Source of the DNA: Neocallimastix lanati (nom. inval.)
Lineage: Eukaryota > Neocallimastigomycota > Neocallimastigomycetes > Neocallimastigales > Neocallimastigaceae
Length of the DNA stretch: 32,724 bases
Assembly (NCBI GenBank): GCA_016946835.1
Contig: JACVTC010000394.1
Span: 1-32,724 of the forward strand
Direction: 5' to 3'
In this document: piece after piece, positions 1 to 8,729 of the stretch
Position numbering within the stretch: position 1 is the first letter of the stretch
Layout: each line of letters begins with the position of its first letter
Notes under the pieces: generated by a model
What the model saw: only the letters and a program-made list of their open reading frames with translations
Told to the model about the DNA's origin: nothing
The model's database searches: none
Position numbers and translations under genes: made by a program

Positions 1-360
1 TAAAAATAAAAAAGATATAAAGACTTTAAAGATAAAGTGAAAAAAAAAAAAAAAAAACCGAATTTTACTAATTGGCTCAACAATATCACCAGAATAAACC
101 TTTTGCATATTGATGTTTATTTTTAATATGATTAAAACAGCATTAATTTTAAAAGATCTTAATTCTTTGAATTTCCCCTAAATGGTTTTTGTTATGGATA
201 TGGTTGGTCATCTGTTTACTTAAAACTCTTTTCCATTCAAACAATTATATAAATTGTTAATTATATAAATTTTTAATCAAAAATTCTTTAAGGTCATTTT
301 GTCCTTGAAACTCAATGTAATTTATTTTTTTTTCTTTTTTAATATTTTTTATAAATAAAA
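1..360. other. AT-rich spacer, no gene seen
   Basis: Low-complexity AT-rich DNA with an A-run near 40-57. I see no open reading frame, RNA gene or repeat family here. It lies downstream (3') of the tRNA gene, beyond the minisatellite. Confidence 0.6.
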
Positions 361-900
361 TAAAATAAATAAAATAAATAAGTAGTAAAATATGAATATA
401 AAGTACAGATTGAATAAAATAAAATAAAATAAAATAAAATAAAATAAAATAAATAAGTAGTAAAATATGAATATAAAGTACAGATTGAATAAAATAAAAT
501 AAAATAAAATAAAATAAAATAAAATAAAATAAATAAGTAGTAAAATATGAATATAAAGTACAGATTGAATAAAATAAAATAAAATAAAATAAAATAAAAT
601 AAAATAAATAAGTAGTAAAATATGAATATAAAGTACAGATTGAATAAAATAAAATAAAATAAAATAAAATAAATAAAATAAAATAAATAAGTAGTAAAAT
701 ATGAATATAAAGTACAGATTGAATAAAATAAAATAAATAAAATAAAATAAAATAAAATAAAATAAAATAAAATAAAATAAAATAAAATAAAATAAAATAA
801 AATAAATAGTAGAAATATAAATATAAAGTATAGATTGAATAAAATAAAATTAAATAAAATAAATAGTAGAAATATAAATATAAATACAGATTGAATAAAA
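361..900. repeat. AT-rich minisatellite (compound AAAAT / 35-nt core)
   Basis: A core beginning AGTAGTAAAATATGAATA and ending near ACAGATTG recurs at about 381, 456, 536, 611, 690, 806 and 864, separated by runs of AAAAT/AAATA of varying length. Spacing is 75-80 bp for the first four intervals, then 116 and 58. The last two copies are diverged (AGTAGAAATATAAATA). The array ends about 30 bp downstream of the tRNA gene 3' end. Confidence 0.9.
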
Positions 901-914
901 TAAAATATATAAAT

Positions 915-926
915 AAAAATTAAAAA
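915..926 (-). terminator. Pol III terminator of tRNA-Thr
   Basis: On the minus strand a run of five T (922-926) starts 3 nt after the tRNA 3' end, followed by a second T5 (915-919). T runs of this kind terminate RNA polymerase III. Confidence 0.75.
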
Positions 927-929
927 TTA

Positions 930-1001
930 TGCCTATTGACGGAATCGAACCACCGACCTTCGCTTTACAAGAGCGACGCTCTACCACTAAGCCAAACAGG
1001 C
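930..1001 (-). tRNA. tRNA-Thr (anticodon TGT)
   Basis: A 72-nt intronless nuclear-type tRNA. Acceptor arm GCCTGTT (5') pairs with AATAGGC (3', with one G-T), followed by discriminator A at 930. The internal A box reads TGGCTTAGTGG (994-984) and the B box GGTTCGATTCC (951-941). Anticodon stem TCGCT/AGCGA encloses loop CTTGTAA, anticodon TGT at plus-strand 967-969, decoding ACA (threonine). The T stem GGTGG/CCGTC contains G-T pairs. No CCA is encoded, as in eukaryotes. It is the only host gene I can support in the window, and retrotransposon E1 begins 15 bp upstream of its 5' end. Confidence 0.95.
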
Positions 1002-1011
1002 ACCTGTTATC

Positions 1012-1015
1012 TTTT
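1012..1015. repeat. Target-site duplication of E1, tRNA-proximal copy (TTTT)
   Basis: TTTT at 1012-1015 directly precedes the TG of E1 and recurs at 9035-9038 directly after its terminal CA. Because the site is a T run, the duplication could be 4 or 5 bp. It lies 11-14 bp upstream of the mature tRNA-Thr 5' end. Confidence 0.7.
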
Positions 1016-1511
1016 TGATAAGAATGTACTAAATAATGCATTCTTAATTAAATCTACGATTTATTTCTAATACATTATGTGTACATTATTATTTTTGTAC
1101 TTTAATAAATTTTTAAATCCAAAGATCAAAAATTAAATCAAAAATTATATTAAACTTTATATTTTTATATTAAATCTTATATTAATAGTAATATTTTTAT
1201 ATATTTAAAACTTATATTAGCAATATTAATAATAAATCTTATTTTTTTTATATTAATAATGAAAATTTATATTAATAATATTTTTATATATTGATAATTA
1301 AAAATTTATATATTATATTTTAACTTTTTATTATAAAATTTTATATCGAAATGTTTTATTTTATATTGAAAAATATTTTATTTTATTAAAAACCTTTATA
1401 TTAGAATAGTATTTTTATTTTTATTTGAATATTTTAACAGATTGTAATAAAAATTATAGCCAATTAAATAAATTCTTATTAGTAATATTTTAGATATTTT
1501 TAAATAAATAA

Positions 1512-1559
<48 letters not shown>

Positions 1560-1864
1560 TTTTATTAATATTATAAATGTATTTTATTTATATTGTTATA
1601 ATTAAATTTTATATAATTAATTATAAAAATCAATTTAAATTTAATAGTTTTTAAAAAAAAAAAATAAATAAAATGTAATTTAGTGGCAAGAACAACTTTT
1701 ATGCCTTGAAAAAAAGTATAAATAGTTGTAAATTTTGCTACTAATTTTTAAATATCATCAAATAAAATCAAATAAATTTAATAAAATAAATAAATAAAAT
1801 AAATAAATAAATAAAATTTGTGTTTCCTTACTTTATTTTTATTTAATTCTCTAAAACCTTAACA
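1016..1864 (+). repeat. E1 5' LTR
   Basis: 849 bp, TG...CA termini, repeated at 8182-9034 with constant offset apart from the A run at 1514-1557. Contains a TATA box and the A44 tract. The U3 part is about 90% AT. Confidence 0.93.
1717..1725 (+). promoter_or_regulatory. TATA box of E1 LTR
   Basis: TATAAATAG about 140 bp before the LTR end, in the segment expected for the U3/R junction. The E4 LTR (TATAAATAA at 24804), E5 LTR (TATAAATAG at 32003) and E3 LTR (TATAAAAG at 18322) carry equivalents. Confidence 0.6.
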
Positions 1865-1870
1865 TTTATA

Positions 1871-1887
1871 TGGTGGAGATATCGGGG
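1871..1887 (+). other. E1 primer-binding site (tRNA type)
   Basis: TGGTGGAGATATCGGGG begins 6 nt after the LTR. The leading TGG complements a tRNA CCA end, and the rest would pair with an acceptor 3' strand. It does not match initiator tRNA-Met or the adjacent tRNA-Thr; the primer tRNA is not identified. It has no complement near the LTR TATA box, unlike E2 and E4. Confidence 0.5.
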
Positions 1888-2079
1888 AATTAAATAGAAA
1901 TAATAGTAAATAACATAGATTTTTTTTTTTAATTTTTTTTTTTATTTTATATTGATAAACAAGTAAGTCGTTAATCCTTTGATTAACCCATGGCGCTTGT
2001 TTGATATATATATATAAAAAAAATTTTTTTTAAATAAGTAAAATTAAGATTCTAAAAAAACAAATTTTGTAAAATTATA

Positions 2080-2311
2080 ACAAGGAGCGGATAGAGCTCA
2101 TACACAGTGTATTCTCAGATAGCAACAAATTAACTCTATTCATAGTAGGTTATTGAATAGTAGTTAATTTGGAGATTAATTGGAAAGTAGACGAAGGTAT
2201 TTGGTTACCGACCCGGTAATAATAGTTCAACCTTCAACGTTTCAACACACGAAGGTGCGGGTACTTTCCAAGCACTGGCGAATAAGGAGCTTACGTCACC
2301 GAAGGCGTAAG
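2080..2311 (+). other. GC-rich structured leader segment of E1 (three hairpins)
   Basis: Within the non-coding E1 leader (1865-3259) this segment is unusually GC-rich. It holds three perfect 6-bp hairpins: TTACCG/CGGTAA with a 3-nt loop (2205-2219), ACCTTC/GAAGGT (2230-2256), and CTTACG/CGTAAG (2290-2311). Its place between primer site and gag fits an RNA packaging or dimerisation signal, but that role is inferred. An open frame over 2180-2410 lacks an ATG start and is not called as a gene. Confidence 0.55.
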
Positions 2312-2573
2312 ATTGTTTTTTTTTATATAATTTTTTTTACTTTTCTTTGTGCTAGTTATAAGGCACTTTATTATATAAAGTATCAGACTTTGGCTAACTT
2401 CGCCATTTAAATTTTTTTTATTTTTTTTTATTACTGGTACTTTATTTGTTATATAATTCCTGTAATAGAATCTTAATTTACTTTGAAAATATTGTGTTTT
2501 TAGTTAATTTTTATTAGTTAATAAAAATATTATTGAATACTTTTAAAATTTTTTTATTCCGTACATAGATTAT

Positions 2574-2707
2574 CGGATTAAGTTTATCCTACATAGTAAT
2601 TGGGCTAGTGGGCTCTGAACTGCTATATTTTATATTGAATATAGTAATCGTGGCACACGCGTGGCATGACACCATTAGGTAAGCTGCACGTCAGACAGTG
2701 TGTACTA
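2574..2707 (+). other. Conserved leader block shared with E4
   Basis: About 130 nt of GC-rich non-coding leader that matches E4 25953-26094 although the two elements are otherwise different. Shared words in order: CGGATTAAGTTTATC, CATAG, GCTCTG-ACTG, AATCGTGG, ACGCG, CATGACACCA, AAGCTGC, GTCA, TACTA. A stem ATAG/CTAT (2593-2596 with 2623-2626) is extended to ATAGGC/GCCTAT in E4. It is probably a cis-acting RNA element or a captured host RNA; I do not recognise it as any standard RNA family. Confidence 0.65.
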
Positions 2708-2888
2708 TCAGATTGTACGACAATAAAGATTATTTTTTTGTATTTAATAATTATAATTAATTAATAATTTTATTAGCTATAACAATACAATATTTATCGT
2801 TTAAAAAGAAAAATTTTTGAAAGGTGAAAATAATAAATAAAACTTTGCTTCTAAATTTATTACTACAAATATACTAAATTACAAAATT

Positions 2889-3078
2889 CAAGTGGTCGAT
2901 AAAGATTTCGAGCTTGAAAAATATTCTATTAAGTTGTCGATAAAGATTTCGAACTTAAAATTATTCTATTAAGTTGTCGATAAAGATTTCGAACTTAAAA
3001 TTATTCTTAAAAAAGTAGTCGAAAAGAACCTCGTGCTTTATAATTTCTACTAAGTTGTCGATAAGGATTTCGAGCTTA
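2889..3078 (+). repeat. Tandem array of five leader hairpins
   Basis: Five units at 2889, 2930, 2970, 3012 and 3051 (period 39-42 bp), each able to fold with outer arm AAG/CTT and inner arm TCGA/TCGA around a loop TAAAGATT. Differences between copies preserve pairing: unit 1 has CAAG/CTTG where units 2, 3 and 5 have TAAG/CTTA, and unit 4 has AAAG/CTTT with a weaker inner arm. The array ends about 180 nt before the gag ATG. Confidence 0.8.
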
Positions 3079-3259
3079 TACTTACTAAAGAAAGCAAATA
3101 AAATTATTATTTTCAAAAATTACTAAGATATATTGTTTTAAAATTTGATTCGATATTAAATTACTTGTTAAATTATATTTTTAAAGTTGGACTTTCAAAT
3201 TTATTCGTATTTAATAACCTCGTTAATTTACAATAAAAAAATTATTAACTAAAAACGAA

Positions 3260-4165
3260 ATGTCTACTAAAAGTACTTTAAGTTTTAAAGAATTAAAGAA
3301 AGAATTACGAGACATAGTGAAGCTTAGCAAGGACAATTTAGATATAAAGTCCTGGGCTACTGAATTAAAACTTTGGATCAAGATACAAGGTATCACAGAT
3401 CCGGAAACAATATTTAATGCTTGTTTACTTACCAGCTCTGGTGAAGTACAACGCGTTATTGAAGATTTGGGAGAAGATAGTGATGATGAAAGTGATGATT
3501 CATCAGATGAAGAAGAAGATGATGAAGAAGAAAATGTTGATGATGATAAATTTCCTTCTCTTGAAAAAATTATTTCAAGTCTTGAAAATTTTTACGGTAT
3601 TAAAGAAGACCAAAATTTACTTCTTAAAGAACTTCGTGCAATGCGAATTAAAAGAAACGAAAAGATTAAAGACTTTAATGTAAGATATAGAACTTTGTAC
3701 ACTAAACTTGATAAAAAGAGAAGAAAGCGCATTGGTGTACTAGATTATATTGACTCTATTCAAAATAATTATGAAGCCTGGAAGAAATTATCCCTTAAAG
3801 ATGATATAAGTATGGAGAAAGCTTTCAAAATTGCCGAGAAAGTAGATAGACTTTCTGTAAGGAACAATAATATTAATACCTATAATGTTAATAATTCCCA
3901 GCATAATCAAAATAATCAAAACAGTACTACTTCAAGACTTTATCCTAAAAGAAGAAACGAAACTTTCCAAACAAGTCAAACAAATAATAAACTGAAACCT
4001 CAAGATATTATAGAAGAATCAACCCAGAAAATGAGAAATTTATCTGTTAAAACTTGCTTCTTCTGTAAGGAAGAAGGTCATTACTCATACTATTGCCCTC
4101 AATTAAATAAGATTATGGAAAAAAATAAAAAAGAAATATATTCCAAAAAGTCTTTAAACTTCTAA
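3260..4165 (+). CDS. gag: E1 Gag (capsid-nucleocapsid)
   Basis: 301-residue structural protein that would form the virus-like particle and bind genomic RNA. The N-terminal two thirds resembles the Ty3-like capsid fold region and aligns with E3 Gag around the motif W-A-T/E-E...G-I-x-x-P...E-D-L. Residues about 70-95 are a run of D, E and S. A single CCHC knuckle, CFFCKEEGHYSYYC (CX2CX4HX4C, about residues 271-284), lies near the C-terminus and is preceded by an Asn/Gln-rich linker. The ATG at 3260 is the first in frame and is preceded by A-rich sequence. Translation ends at TAA 4163-4165, 4 nt after a slippery heptamer, so most ribosomes would make Gag and a fraction Gag-Pol. Confidence 0.88.
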   Translation: MSTKSTLSFKELKKELRDIVKLSKDNLDIKSWATELKLWIKIQGITDPETIFNACLLTSSGEVQRVIEDLGEDSDDESDDSSDEEEDDEEENVDDDKFPSLEKIISSLENFYGIKEDQNLLLKELRAMRIKRNEKIKDFNVRYRTLYTKLDKKRRKRIGVLDYIDSIQNNYEAWKKLSLKDDISMEKAFKIAEKVDRLSVRNNNINTYNVNNSQHNQNNQNSTTSRLYPKRRNETFQTSQTNNKLKPQDIIEESTQKMRNLSVKTCFFCKEEGHYSYYCPQLNKIMEKNKKEIYSKKSLNF

Positions 4166-4186
4166 ATGGGAGCAGAAGCACTCCCA
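4153..4186 (+). promoter_or_regulatory. E1 -1 programmed frameshift signal
   Basis: T_TTA_AAC at 4153-4159 is in the Gag frame and matches the X_XXY_YYZ rule. After a 7-nt spacer that includes the Gag stop comes a hairpin TGGGAG/CTCCCA (from 4167), which can add a C-G pair over a bulge to close an AGAA loop. The pol frame is open from 4129, exactly the -1 frame. The same arrangement is present in E3. Confidence 0.85.
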
Positions 4187-7100
4187 ATGACAAAACAATA
4201 GCTTCATTAAATAATTTACAAAATAATACTTTTACCAAGAATACCCCAATTGATAATAATTCCTTTAATAAAGAATCTGAAGAATCTGATTTTAGTGACA
4301 CAACTGAAAGTGAGGATAATATCATTATAAATGCTATAAAAAGAAAAATGAATGATAATAACAGCGAAAAGGAAGAAAATAATTCCAAGAAAGTACATAA
4401 AAGTTTAAAAGATAATCCACGTCCTTTCGCAACTCCTGCTTTAAGAAAGAAGAAAGAAAATGAGCTACATAATAAACCAAATAAAGTTTATAAAAATCAA
4501 ATACTTCCTTCAATTTTAACTCAACCAAATATTAACAAAGAAAAACAAAAAGAAAAGGAATTAAGAAATATAACAAGAGTAAGAGAAAGTAAAGAAGAAA
4601 ACAACAATTATTCATCAAAAGGAAAGAAAAAAGTTGAATCTGAAGATATACTTGTAATCGATAATGAAATAGAAGATATAGAAATGAATAAAGATAATCA
4701 ACAAAATAAAACTAATACTTTGGAAAAATTAATTTCAACAAAAACTAAAGAAACTAATAATGAAAATACTCAGTTAGTAAAAAGGAATATCAAAATGATG
4801 AATAATAAAGAACCTTACAATATTATGGATGATTTAAATAATCTTAAATCCAGTATTACGATAGGTCAACTCTTGAATGCATGTCCGAAAATTCGTTCAC
4901 AATTAACTCAAGGTTTAAAGTTAGAAAAATCTAAAATAATTGGAACTGTAGACAATGTAATAGCACGAACTTTATTAGTGAATAACTATGATCATAGCTA
5001 CATAAGTAAAAGTAATGAAGTAGCCGAAGAAGACTTAGCAATGGTTGATGCAAGTGTTGACGGAGTACTAGGAAAACTTTTAATTGATTCTTGTAGTAAC
5101 CTAAGCATCGTTACTAAGCAGTATTTTGATAAATTACCTGGTGAATATGAAACAGTTGGAAAAAGTCGTGGAAGAATCCAACTAGCAACACAAGATGAAG
5201 AATACTCGGAAGGAATTATTGTTCAATTACCAGTAAAAATTAATAATTATGAATTTAATGCGGACTTTAGAATTATTGAGAAAGAAGACTCATTTTATGA
5301 TATGTTAATAAACTTTAAAACTCAAATCGATCATTGTTTATTTATTCATCCGACCTTAAACAGTTTATGTAAACTTTTGTCAGAAAGTGAATACGAAGAA
5401 ATAGCTAAAATAAATAATCAATATTATGATGAAGAAAGTATAATTTGCACTATTAGAAAAGTTAAAGAAACGAATAATGAAAAGGAAATTATAAAGGAAT
5501 TAACTCCAATGGAATTTATTGAGAGTGATGAATTTTTAAGTACCTTAAATAAAGATTATAAAGAACAAATTATTAAAATTCTCAAAGAAATGATTGACAT
5601 AGTTGCCACTTCAACAGAAGAACTAACTCCTTCTAAACTTTCACCACATAAGATCCGTTTGAAAGCAAATGCAAAGCCAGTAAAATTAAGAAGTTATAGG
5701 TTAACTAAATTAAAATCAGATATCTTAAAAGAAGAACTTACAAAGCTTATTAAGAAAGGATTGATAGAACCATCCTGTTCAGAATGGTCATCTCCAGTAG
5801 TACTCATTCTAAAACACAATGGAAAGTGGCGCTTGTGTATTGACTACCGAAAAGTCAATGATATGACAGAAAAAGATTCTTATTCAGTTCCATATATAGA
5901 TGAAATTTTTGATAGTCTCGGAGGATCTAAAATATTTACAACTCTTGATTTATTTTCTGGTTTTCACCAAATCTTAATGGATGAAGAAAGCGTTGAAGTA
6001 ACCACTTTCACTACTAAGTTTGGAAATTATCAATTTAAGGTTATGCCTTTTGGACTTACTGGAGCTCCCTCAACCTTCCAAAGAGAAATGAATAAAATTT
6101 TATTCCCTTTTATTGGTGAATTTGTTTATGTATTTATTGATGATGTTTTGATCTATTCAAAAAGTATCGAAGAACATTTAATTCATATTAAACAAGTATT
6201 AGAAGTATTTAAAGAAAACAAGTTAAAAATTAATATTGAAAAGTGCCATTTTCTTCAAACTGAAGTTGATGTATTAGGTCACAAACTTACTACTAAAGGA
6301 TTAAGTCCCATGGAAAGTAAAATAACAGCTATTAAGAAGTGGGAAGCCCCTTCATCAATTCATGAATTAAGATCATTTCTAGGAGCAATAGGGTATTATC
6401 GTGACTTTATCCCTAAATATGCTCAAATTACCTCACCTTTATGTAAATTATTGAAAAAGAATACTAAATATGAATGGAATAAAGAACAACAAGAAAGCTT
6501 TGAACTCCTAAAAGAAAAATTAATCAATGCACCTATTCTAAAATTTCCGTCATTTGACAAACCTTTTATCATTAGAACTGATGCTTCGTATAATGGAATT
6601 GGTGGAGTTCTTTTACAAAAAGAAGAAGAAACCGGTAAGGAGCATCCAATACACTTTATAAGTAGAAGTTTGAAGAAAGCTGAAAAGAATTATGGTATCA
6701 CAGATTTGGAAGGAACAGCTTTATTCTACTGTATGACTAAATTTAAATCTTATATTGAAGGAAATCCATTACCTACAACTATTTACACAGATCATAAACC
6801 ATTAGTTGGTTTATTTAAAAATAAAGAACCTTTGAATGCAAGGCAAACAAGATGGTGTCTAACCGCTAGTATGCTTGGAATTAATATAAAATATGAATCA
6901 GGTAAAAAGAATGTGTTAGCTGATGCTCTTTCAAGAATGAAAAGTAAGGAAGAGAGAAAGATATTATTAACAAAAATTACTAATGGAAATAATGAAGAAT
7001 TATTATCTAAAGTTATAAAGGAATTTATTAATGAAAAGTTTACTGTTATTGATGGTGAAGATTACTTTATCGACAATGGAAATTATAGAAAATTAATAAC

Positions 7101-8163
7101 GGACGAAAATGAAAGGTTTAAATTAATTTTAGAAGCTCATAATATTGGCCACGAAGGATATTACAAAACATATCAAAGACTTAAGAAAAACTTTTATTGG
7201 AATCATATGATTAAAGATATCAAAAGAATTGTTAGTAATTGTGAAAAATGCCAATTAAATCGTCCTCAACCATATCCAGAACCAACCGAAAACCATCCAA
7301 CTAAAGTGGAGGGTCCCTTTGTGCATTTAGGATTAGATATTATAGGACCGTTACCAAAAACAAGAAATAATAATCAATATATTATAGTAACTGTTGATTA
7401 CTTTACCAAATGGGTTGAAGCCGAACCCACTGAAAACATAACTTCCTCTGATATAATTAAATTTTTAATAAACGTTTTTGCAAGACATGGTGTACCTCAA
7501 GTTATTACTACTGATAATGGAGTCCAATTCACTTCTGATATGACTAAAATCTTTCTTGATCTTTATGATGTATATGTTAAATTTGTAGCTACTTACCACC
7601 CTGAATCAAATGGCCTTACTGAAAATCGAAATAAAGAAATTGGAAAATTACTCCGTTTATTAGGAAGGAAAAATCAAGATTGGGATGAAGTTTTACCTTC
7701 TGCTTTATGGGCACTTCGAACTACCAAAAATACAGCTACTGGACATTCTAGTTTTGAATTAGTATATGGAAGAGAAGACCAACAGCCTTATGATATAGCC
7801 ATAAGAACAATTGAAAATGCAGGTAAATCATATGATGAAATCTTAATGGAAAAATTTGTTCGTCATTATCAATGGACTAGAGAAGCATGCGAAAATGTGA
7901 AGAATGCTAACAAGTATTGGGCAACAAGACGAGAAGAACAAATAAGTATGAAAAAAGGAAAAGAATTAAAGGCTGGTGATCTTGTTCTTGTTAGAAACTT
8001 TAGCCGCACTAAGCTAGAACCATATTACAATGGACCATTTAAAATTTTAAAAATTCAATTCAACACGGCAACCCTAATCGATCAGAAGACTGGAAAGCAA
8101 CTCGATAGGAATGTTCACTTTAAAAATTTAGTAAAGTTTAACTCCGCTTACAGAGAAGCTTGA
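4159..8163 (+). CDS. pol: E1 Pol polyprotein (PR-RT-RH-IN)
   Basis: Made as a -1 extension of Gag; the fusion would be about 1634 residues. The first in-frame ATG is at 4348 (1271 residues, numbering used here). Residues 1-190 are Lys/Glu/Asn-rich and probably disordered, ending in a QLLNACPKIRSQL motif shared with E3. Protease: LIDSCSN near 246, with Cys where retropepsins normally have Gly. Reverse transcriptase about 440-660 with FIDD near 595. RNase H with TDAS near 744, DLEG, YTDH near 812 and ADALSR. Integrase: HHCC zinc domain about 929-969, catalytic D near 995, D near 1054, E near 1091, then a GPY/F-type YNGPF near 1228. No chromodomain follows. All catalytic acidic residues are present and the frame is unbroken. 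Confidence 0.92.
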   Translation, partial: LLNGSRSTPNDKTIASLNNLQNNTFTKNTPIDNNSFNKESEESDFSDTTESEDNIIINAIKRKMNDNNSEKEENNSKKVHKSLKDNPRPFATPALRKKKENELHNKPNKVYKNQILPSILTQPNINKEKQKEKELRNITRVRESKEENNNYSSKGKKKVESEDILVIDNEIEDIEMNKDNQQNKTNTLEKLISTKTKETNNENTQLVKRNIKMMNNKEPYNIMDDLNNLKSSITIGQLLNACPKIRSQLTQGLKLEKSKIIGTVDNVIARTLLVNNYDHSYISKSNEVAEEDLAMVDASVDGVLGKLLIDSCSNLSIVTKQYFDKLPGEYETVGKSRGRIQLATQDEEYSEGIIVQLPVKINNYEFNADFRIIEKEDSFYDMLINFKTQIDHCLFIHPTLNSLCKLLSESEYEEIAKINNQYYDEESIICTIRKVKETNNEKEIIKELTPMEFIESDEFLSTLNKDYKEQIIKILKEMIDIVATSTEELTPSKLSPHKIRLKANAKPVKLRSYRLTKLKSDILKEELTKLIKKGLIEPSCSEWSSPVVLILKHNGKWRLCIDYRKVNDMTEKDSYSVPYIDEIFDSLGGSKIFTTLDLFSGFHQILMDEESVEVTTFTTKFGNYQFKVMPFGLTGAPSTFQREMNKILFPFIGEFVYVFIDDVLIYSKSIEEHLIHIKQVLEVFKENKLKINIEKCHFLQTEVDVLGHKLTTKGLSPMESKITAIKKWEAPSSIHELRSFLGAIGYYRDFIPKYAQITSPLCKLLKKNTKYEWNKEQQESFELLKEKLINAPILKFPSFDKPFIIRTDASYNGIGGVLLQKEEETGKEHPIHFISRSLKKAEKNYGITDLEGTALFYCMTKFKSYIEGNPLPTTIYTDHKPLVGLFKNKEPLNARQTRWCLTASMLGINIKYESGKKNVLADALSRMKSKEERKILLTKITNGNNEELLSKVIKEFINEKFTVIDGEDYFIDNGNYRKLITDENERFKLILEAHNIGHEGYYKTYQRLKKNFYWNHMIKDIKRIVSNCEKCQLNRPQPYPEPTENHPTKVEGPFVHLGLDIIGPLPKTRNNNQYIIVTVDYFTKWVEAEPTENITSSDIIKFLINVFARHGVPQVITTDNGVQFTSDMTKIFLDLYDVYVKFVATYHPESNGLTENRNKEIGKLLRLLGRKNQDWDEVLPSALWALRTTKNTATGHSSFELVYGREDQQPYDIAIRTIENAGKSYDEILMEKFVRHYQWTREACENVKNANKYWATRREEQISMKKGKELKAGDLVLVRNFSRTKLEPYYNGPFKILKIQFNTATLIDQKTGKQLDRNVHFKNLVKFNSAYREA

Positions 8164-8170
8164 GTCTTCG

Positions 8171-8181
8171 TCGGGGCATCT
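8171..8181 (+). other. E1 polypurine tract region
   Basis: TCGGGGCATCT abuts the 3' LTR. The purine run is short; E3 has GAAAGGGCGTCA at the same place, so the shared GGGC-TC end is the probable plus-strand primer. Confidence 0.4.
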
Positions 8182-8677
8182 TGATAAGAATGTACTAAAT
8201 AATGCATTCTTAATTAAATCTACGATTTATTTCTAATACATTATGTGTACATTATTATTTTTGTACTTTAATAAATTTTTAAATCCAAAGATCAAAAATT
8301 AAATCAAAAATTATATTAAACTTTATATTTTTATATTAAATCTTATATTAATAGTAATATTTTTATATATTTAAAACTTATATTAGCAATATTAATAATA
8401 AATCTTATTTTTTTTATATTAATAATGAAAATTTATATTAATAATATTTTTATATATTGATAATTAAAAATTTATATATTATATTTTAACTTTTTATTAT
8501 AAAATTTTATATCGAAATGTTTTATTTTATATTGAAAAATATTTTATTTTATTAAAAACCTTTATATTAGAATAGTATTTTTATTTTTATTTGAATATTT
8601 TAACAGATTGTAATAAAAATTATAGCCAATTAAATAAATTCTTATTAGTAATATTTTAGATATTTTTAAATAAATAA

Positions 8678-8729
<52 letters not shown>

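Noticed and set aside
361-900. CRISPR-like array
   Set aside because: The regular units are separated by AAAAT microsatellite, not unique spacers; this is a eukaryotic minisatellite.
850-1041. Minus-strand frame across the tRNA
   Set aside because: It reads through the tRNA gene and minisatellite; a chance frame.
1963-1968. GTAAGT in the E1 leader as a splice donor like that of E4
   Set aside because: I found no convincing CTAAC branch site and acceptor downstream before gag.
2180-2410. Open frame of 76 codons in the E1 leader
   Set aside because: No ATG start (TTG), lies over the structured leader hairpins, and has no recognisable domain.
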